A stretch of DNA of 10,814 nt. It comes from an uncultured Rhodospirillaceae bacterium (GTDB lineage: Bacteria > Pseudomonadota > Alphaproteobacteria > Rhodospirillales > UBA2165). Both the position numbers and the translations under genes were made by a program. Under the pieces are notes generated by a model. The model saw only the letters and a list, made by a program, of their open reading frames with translations, ran no database searches and had not been told where the DNA came from. Where the stretch lies: contig CAJWIB010000061.1 of assembly GCA_913041095.1 (NCBI GenBank), positions 1 through 10,814 on the forward strand, written 5' to 3'. Positions 7,206-10,814 of this stretch are shown here, piece after piece (position 1 is the stretch's first letter; the number at the start of each line of letters is the position of its first letter).

Positions 7206-7346
7206 TTAGTAAAAGTTCCAAAATATAGTTGCAATCTCACCACGCTGATCAGCCACGTAAACTTCATCGTGCCTACCAGATTAAGACACTAAATTGCTAT
7301 AAATGATTGGTGTTTAACAGGTTTTTCTGGGAATTGGCGAAGATAA
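7206..7346. other. intergenic region between rodZ-like gene and hisS; no gene
   Basis: These 141 bases separate two minus-strand genes. Many proteobacteria carry ispG at this point; no open frame or ispG fragment is visible here. The region holds a 10-base palindrome GCTGATCAGC (7244-7253). Next to it, a small stem AATCAT-TCG-ATGATT (7345-7359) overlaps the upstream gene's stop codon but has no T-run, so it is not called a terminator. A hisS promoter is likely here, but no clear -35/-10 pair was found. Confidence 0.55.
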
Positions 7347-8858
7347 TCATTCGATGATTGCCGAGCCGTCGATAAGCTTTTCGGCTTCCAATAAGACATT
7401 GCGGCGAACCGCCCCGATGGGACCAATCGAGGGTACTGCCGTGCCATCCACTAGGATTTCCAAAGCACCCGCATTGGCGGTGATTAAACTCAAGCCGGTT
7501 CGATTTGGCACATTGTAACTGTCACCCTTTTTAAGCAGACGTGTAATCAAAAGCTGATCAGAATCATTGTCGCGTACTTGAATATAACAGTCGGTGATGG
7601 CGCGCAAGGTAATGCGTGAATTTCCGGTTGCCGGTTTAGGTTCAGGCAGGGCGGCAACTTCCGGAGCCGGTTTTGTTTTTACTTCCGGTTTAGGTTCTGG
7701 TTCTGATTCCGGCGCTGGTTCAACTTTTGTCTCAGCGACAGGCTCGGCGATCGGTGTTTTTTCTTCAATTTTTTCAATTACTTTTTCAGCAACCTGTTCA
7801 ACTTTCGGCTCAACCTTTTTTTTTGGTGGCGGTATTGATGCCGGCGCTTTCGGCTTTTTTGCGATTTCCTGTTTAAACGGTTCATCTGCAAGTTTTTTTG
7901 AAGCAACTTCTGGAGATAACGGTGCAGCTGGCTTGGTAGTTTCCACCTTAACTGTTTCTTGAACGGGTTCGGGCTTAGGTTCTACTGGTGTTTTGGCAAC
8001 AACTTTTTTTATTTCGTCAACTTTATCCTCAGTTTTAATATTAACTTTCTCTGGAACCTTTTCCAGAATTTTTTTTATTTTCTTTTCAACTGGTTGAGCG
8101 GCATCTTTAATAATTTTCTCAGTCTTGACACTTTCTGGGCTGCTTTCCTCAAAACCATTTTGTTCGGTTTTTGCCGGCTTTTGCTCCGGCGTTTCTTCAG
8201 GTTTCGCCGCGGCCTGATCTTCTGATTTTTTGCCGGATTTCTCTACCGGCATGGCGTTTGCGGCAGTGGTTTGCTCCTCATCCGTTTTAATTGGCTCCGT
8301 CGCAACCGGTTTCTCGCCTACTACCGCCGCCAATTTTTCCGGTACGGCTGACACCTGTTCTGTGACAAAGATGTTTTTGGTCGAAACATAATACCAGCTG
8401 CCATAACCGATCGCCGCCAATACCAAACCCAGCATGACAATCGCGCCACCGGGAATGCCATGCTCTGGAACCAAGTATGGGAAAGTCAGATTCTGCTTGC
8501 TTTCCAGTGATGTTTCTTCGGATTTATAATGGCGGACAAATTCTTCAGCATCCAAACCAAGATATTCGGCATAGGTGCGAATGAAACCAATTGCGTAAAT
8601 AGCGCCCGGAAGTTCTTCGAATTTATTGTTTTCTATGGCTTCCAGATAAACTTGACGAATTCGTAAAGCTTCGGATACCTCACACAATTCCTCATTGCGG
8701 CGATTGCGCGACGCGCGCAAAAGATCACCAATGCTGAAACCGTTGGTGTTTTCTTCTTCAATATCCATCGATGGTGGTACTTTTGCGTTCATTTGATCTC
8801 TTCTTCTAGTGATTAAACCCTGTGTTTCCGGAATCACCATCGCATCCGATAAAATCAT
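7347..8858 (-). CDS. rodZ: RodZ-like cytoskeletal membrane protein (HTH_25 + TM + DUF4115)
   Basis: RodZ anchors MreB filaments to the inner membrane and helps set cell shape. Residues below are counted from an upstream TTG (8867). The cytoplasmic helix-turn-helix domain is at 45-115, containing SIGDLLRASR, LRIRQVYLEAIE and the typical GAIYAIGFIRTYAEYLGL. One transmembrane helix lies at about 139-161 (GGAIVMLGLVLAAIGYG). A long periplasmic linker rich in Pro, Glu, Lys and Val spans about 170-415. The C-terminal DUF4115 beta domain is at 416-500 (ITLRAITDCYIQVRD ... LLKKGDSY). This is the RodZ order, with a linker much longer than in E. coli RodZ (337 residues in total). The start is uncertain. 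The ATG at 8858 follows GGAGGG, but only two bases away. An ATG at 8792 has a purine-rich GAAGAG at better spacing and would begin close to the HTH domain. The next gene in the same direction is hisS, as in the rodZ-ispG-hisS cluster. Confidence 0.88.
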   Translation of the reverse strand: MILSDAMVIPETQGLITRRRDQMNAKVPPSMDIEEENTNGFSIGDLLRASRNRRNEELCEVSEALRIRQVYLEAIENNKFEELPGAIYAIGFIRTYAEYLGLDAEEFVRHYKSEETSLESKQNLTFPYLVPEHGIPGGAIVMLGLVLAAIGYGSWYYVSTKNIFVTEQVSAVPEKLAAVVGEKPVATEPIKTDEEQTTAANAMPVEKSGKKSEDQAAAKPEETPEQKPAKTEQNGFEESSPESVKTEKIIKDAAQPVEKKIKKILEKVPEKVNIKTEDKVDEIKKVVAKTPVEPKPEPVQETVKVETTKPAAPLSPEVASKKLADEPFKQEIAKKPKAPASIPPPKKKVEPKVEQVAEKVIEKIEEKTPIAEPVAETKVEPAPESEPEPKPEVKTKPAPEVAALPEPKPATGNSRITLRAITDCYIQVRDNDSDQLLITRLLKKGDSYNVPNRTGLSLITANAGALEILVDGTAVPSIGPIGAVRRNVLLEAEKLIDGSAIIE

Positions 8859-9080
8859 TCCCTCCAAAAAAACAATATTAACAGGACGAAGAGAAATTAG
8901 CTCCAGAAGTTAAATATTTCCACTAGAATCGTAAAATTACATTTAAATTAGTTTTCTCCCAACAAACTTTTAAAATTGAATAGATTGAATGGGAAAGCGA
9001 CAGATGCTAAATCAACCTACGATGATACTGCGTCTTAATGTATCGAATCAATGAAAAATTGGGAGATACTGGTAATTATG

Positions 9081-9097
9081 GATAAAGTGTCTTTATC
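9081..9097. repeat. perfect inverted repeat upstream of cupin gene (7-base arms)
   Basis: GATAAAG-TGT-CTTTATC has perfect 7-base arms around a 3-base centre, 80 bases before the cupin start codon. The form suits either a regulator's operator or a small RNA hairpin. No T-run follows on either strand, so it is not called a terminator. The cognate regulator is unknown. Confidence 0.55.
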
Positions 9098-9110
9098 GTC
9101 ACAGGTTCGC

Positions 9111-9125
9111 AAGTTAGTTTAACTT
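9111..9125. repeat. second perfect inverted repeat upstream of cupin gene (6-base arms)
   Basis: AAGTTA-GTT-TAACTT has perfect 6-base arms and a 3-base centre. It lies 13 bases after the previous repeat and 51 bases before the cupin start. It overlaps the weak -35 candidate TTAACT, where a repressor site could act. The arm sequence differs from the first repeat, so they are probably not two copies of one operator. Confidence 0.5.
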
Positions 9126-9176
9126 ACTTAGCGGTTTGGCTAGATTTATTGAGAAATGTTCAGAAAAGATTGAGCC

Positions 9177-10010
9177 ATGTCCCTTATCCATCCGTTAATA
9201 GACGTTAAAGAATTCATCGAAAAAAATTCATGCAAGTCGCGATTTATAACGCCGATATCTGGTGATCAAGGCAGTTCGACAACTGCTTTTTGTTCTGTCT
9301 CCATGCCGCATGATTTGCCGCACCGGCACTTACACACTTCTTGTGATGAAATTTCAATCCTGATCAGAGGAGAGGGTGTTTACGGGTTGGGTGATCAACG
9401 CATATCGGCGCGGGTGGGTGATTGCCGTGTCGTGCCCAAGGGAGCTGAGCATTTTTTTATTAATGAGTCAGGTGAGCCATCACTGATGATTGGATTTTTT
9501 GTCGGAGCCGAAGATGTCGCCGCCACCGGTATCGCCTATGGCGATCTTGTCACGAAGGATGACCTTGCCACTCTGCGCAGCGAACAGGATGGCGGCATTC
9601 TAATTAATCTCGGAGATGTTCAACCGGAAAATATGGACCAAGGCGATGGCTGGCTAATCACTGATTTTCGTTTGCCGATTTCCACCCGCAATGGCTGTTC
9701 TTCAACCTTGTTCCGGGCGCGGTTTATGCCGGGTGCGGTTCACAAGAAGCATCGTCATGAAAACTGTGACGAAATTTATTATATTATCAGCGGTCGCGGC
9801 TTGGCCGGTGCCGGATCCGACCGCGTCGAAGTGCGCGGTGGCCACTTTCATTTCATTCATAAAGGCGTTGAACATTGGCTCCACAATCTCAGCGATACCG
9901 AGCCGATTGAAGTGGTCGGACTCTATTGTGGGGCCGGTAGTGTCGCTGATACCGGTTATGTCTATATGGGTGATGTCACGCCGGATGACCTCAAAGCAAG
10001 AACAGGGTAA
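9177..10010 (+). CDS. bicupin (two tandem metal-binding cupin domains), function unknown
   Basis: Cupins are small beta-barrels that bind a metal through a 3-His-1-Glu set. They include dioxygenases, isomerases and sugar- or ligand-binding proteins. This 277-residue protein has two. Domain 1 shows HLH at 51-53, Glu58 and His92 in VVPKGAEHFFIN. Domain 2 shows HRH at 192-194, Glu199 and His233 in HFIHKGVEHWLHN. Both therefore keep the HxH(x)4E...H ligand pattern. The halves also share a post-barrel tail: VAATGIAYGDLVTKDDL (114-130) against VADTGYVYMGDVTPDDL (256-272). This points to duplication of a whole unit, not just the barrel. No signal peptide is seen, so it is cytosolic. The start is ATG at 9177 with only weak upstream purines. 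Two TAA stops follow in tandem. It is divergent from rodZ with its own intergenic region, and no pathway gene is next to it, so the substrate cannot be inferred. Confidence 0.87.
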   Translation: MSLIHPLIDVKEFIEKNSCKSRFITPISGDQGSSTTAFCSVSMPHDLPHRHLHTSCDEISILIRGEGVYGLGDQRISARVGDCRVVPKGAEHFFINESGEPSLMIGFFVGAEDVAATGIAYGDLVTKDDLATLRSEQDGGILINLGDVQPENMDQGDGWLITDFRLPISTRNGCSSTLFRARFMPGAVHKKHRHENCDEIYYIISGRGLAGAGSDRVEVRGGHFHFIHKGVEHWLHNLSDTEPIEVVGLYCGAGSVADTGYVYMGDVTPDDLKARTG

Positions 10011-10213
10011 TAAATAATCACTAACTGACTTGTATATTAGCTGTCCGCCGTTTTAGTAATTTTTCTGATAATTTGGGCTCCCGCCCCGGTTCCGACCAGG
10101 GACAGACCTCAATGCATATAGAACACCCGATATGGTCTGAAAAATAGAAAATACATTTATCAAAATCGACATACCATTTTTCCACGCCGCGAACCATTTG
10201 TTTGGTATCAAAA
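10011..10213. other. intergenic region with bulged stem-loops and possible repeat remnant
   Basis: About 200 bases separate the cupin gene from the hypothetical gene. A short GC-rich island (10076-10102) stands out in AT-rich surroundings. CTGTCC (10041-10046) and GGACAG (10100-10105) form inverted ends around about 50 bases. A bulged stem pairs CAGAC (10103-10107) plus CATAT with ATATG-GTCTG (to 10139) and is followed by an A-run, so it is not a plus-strand terminator. No clear promoter was identified. Confidence 0.45.
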
Positions 10214-10681
10214 ATGGCACCGGGCGGGCGTTCAGTGACTATTTTTTACACGCTGTCCGAAAACCCTAAGCAACTCAAGAAAAACATTAACTTTGAGGAT
10301 TATAAGGAGTTCCGCAATATGATGGGCGAGGGCCTGTCATTTCTGATTATTATCGAGCACCGCATCCAGCTTAATGGAAGTGCAAAAAAAGAAAGACTGG
10401 AAGAAAAGTACGAAGAACTTACAGTATTCATTTGGTTAGTCCTGCTCGACGGTTCGCTGAATTACTTTTCAGTTATTAGCGAAAAGGATTTTCTGCCGAT
10501 TGGCACCCACCATATCTTCATGCAGAAGTTGAAAACGCTTTATGATGGGGAAAATATACTGAAGCAGGTAAAATTCCAAGATCGCCTGAACAATACCGTT
10601 CTCGATAAACGGGATAAAGCAGAGCGAGTTCTTGAAACCATCATCGACCGCGCCCCTCAGCTCCTGAATATAACCGGTTAA
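10214..10681 (+). CDS. hypothetical protein, no recognised family
   Basis: The open frame gives 155 residues from the ATG at 10214. A TTG at 10202 would add four residues; no other start exists before an in-frame TAG upstream. I do not recognise a domain. The protein looks soluble and of mixed alpha/beta character. It has a Lys-rich stretch (PKQLKKNINFEDYKEF, 18-33), hydrophobic strands LSFLIIIEH (41-49) and LTVFIWLVLL (69-78), and a charged C-terminal helix (about 115-150). LTVFIWLVLL is too short and too isolated to call a membrane span. There is no signal peptide or catalytic motif. It is convergent with the partial gene at the right edge, with 16 bases between them. No good ribosome site is visible, which keeps confidence moderate. 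Frame length and sensible residue composition favour a real gene. Confidence 0.6.
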   Translation: MAPGGRSVTIFYTLSENPKQLKKNINFEDYKEFRNMMGEGLSFLIIIEHRIQLNGSAKKERLEEKYEELTVFIWLVLLDGSLNYFSVISEKDFLPIGTHHIFMQKLKTLYDGENILKQVKFQDRLNNTVLDKRDKAERVLETIIDRAPQLLNITG

Positions 10682-10697
10682 CTCCGCTGCCAACGAG

Positions 10698-10814
10698 CTA
10701 AATCATCACCCCATGATCGACGGCGAATTCGCGTAACTTTTCGCGCAAACTGTGCTCGGCGACATCATGCAAACTATCCAGATAGTGCTTCAAATCACCT
10801 GCTGAAAGACTTCT
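10698..10814 (-). CDS. unidentified protein, C-terminal 38 residues only
   Basis: The minus strand is open from the right edge to a TAG at 10700-10698, giving 38 residues. The fragment is helical and charged, containing LSAGDLKHYLDSLHDVAEH and LREKLREFAVDHGVMI. No family can be named from so short a tail. It ends 16 bases from the convergent hypothetical gene, consistent with tight convergent packing. It could be a chance open frame, but the amphipathic pattern looks protein-like. Confidence 0.5.
   Translation of the reverse strand, partial: RSLSAGDLKHYLDSLHDVAEHSLREKLREFAVDHGVMI

Larger units (their letters stand above)
8868..9176. promoter_or_regulatory. divergent intergenic region between rodZ-like and cupin genes
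   Basis: About 310 AT-rich bases separate the start regions of two divergent genes, so both promoters should be here. Two perfect hairpin-like repeats lie at 9081-9097 and 9111-9125. Two GANTC sites, the CcrM methylation target of alphaproteobacteria, occur at 8926-8930 and 9045-9049. A possible cupin promoter pairs TTAACT (9119-9124) with TAGATT (9141-9146) at 16 bases, a weak match. A strong GGAGGG ribosome site marks the rodZ-like end (8859-8865). The only plus-strand ORF (9051-9122, 23 codons) has no ribosome site. Confidence 0.55.

Noticed and set aside
7345..7359. AATCAT-TCG-ATGATT stem at the end of the rodZ-like gene as a terminator
   Set aside because: The stem is short and AT-rich, and no T-run follows on the minus strand.
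7594..8225. Plus-strand frames rich in Gly/Ser/Phe opposite the rodZ-like linker
   Set aside because: Mirror image of the low-complexity Pro/Glu/Lys linker codons; no start signals or family motifs.
9051..9122. 23-codon plus-strand ORF (starts MKNWEIL) before the cupin gene, a possible leader peptide
   Set aside because: No ribosome site and no run of a regulatory amino acid; its 3' part is made of the two inverted repeats.
10469..10693. Minus-strand 74-codon frame opposite the hypothetical gene
   Set aside because: Shorter than the sense frame and lies wholly against it, running past its stop; no recognised motif.

Overview
The window comes from an alphaproteobacterial chromosome. The block of housekeeping genes shows this: a RodZ-type morphogenesis protein, hisS, prfA, prmC, a DUF4167 protein and clpB, in an arrangement typical of that class. 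DUF4167 in particular is essentially an alphaproteobacterial family. The genus cannot be told from the sequence. No rRNA, tRNA, CRISPR array or intact insertion sequence was seen.

Layout, left to right. (1) Positions 1-992, minus: N-terminal 330 residues of the ClpB disaggregase, cut by the window edge, with a good heat-shock-type promoter upstream. (2) 1191-1958, plus: a MOSC-domain protein, divergent from clpB and placed between clpB and DUF4167. (3) 1965-2537, minus: DUF4167 protein, meeting the MOSC gene tail to tail. A 249-base non-coding gap with two adjacent inverted repeats lies upstream of it. (4) 2787-7205, minus: a very tight run read hisS, glutamyl-tRNA-reductase-like gene, prfA, prmC, with only 1, 3 and 2 bases between genes. 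(5) 7347-8858, minus: RodZ-like membrane protein. (6) 8859-9176: an AT-rich divergent intergenic region with two short perfect hairpin repeats. (7) 9177-10010, plus: a two-domain cupin protein built by tandem duplication. (8) 10214-10681, plus: an unrecognised 155-residue protein. (9) 10698-10814, minus: the C-terminal end of another unrecognised gene.

How the genes work together. hisS charges tRNA-His, prfA terminates translation at UAA/UAG, and prmC methylates the GGQ glutamine of the release factors, so the central run is a translation operon. The hemA-prfA-prmC order is the same as in enterobacteria. Here, however, the hemA-family member has lost the catalytic Cys motif: STCNRTE has become STIDITE. 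Alphaproteobacteria normally make 5-aminolevulinate with ALA synthase, so this gene is best read as a non-catalytic or repurposed relative kept in its ancestral operon. That is the most interesting single observation in the window. Others are the loss or relocation of ispG from between rodZ and hisS, the heat-shock promoter of clpB, the duplicated cupin, and the orphan genes at the right end.
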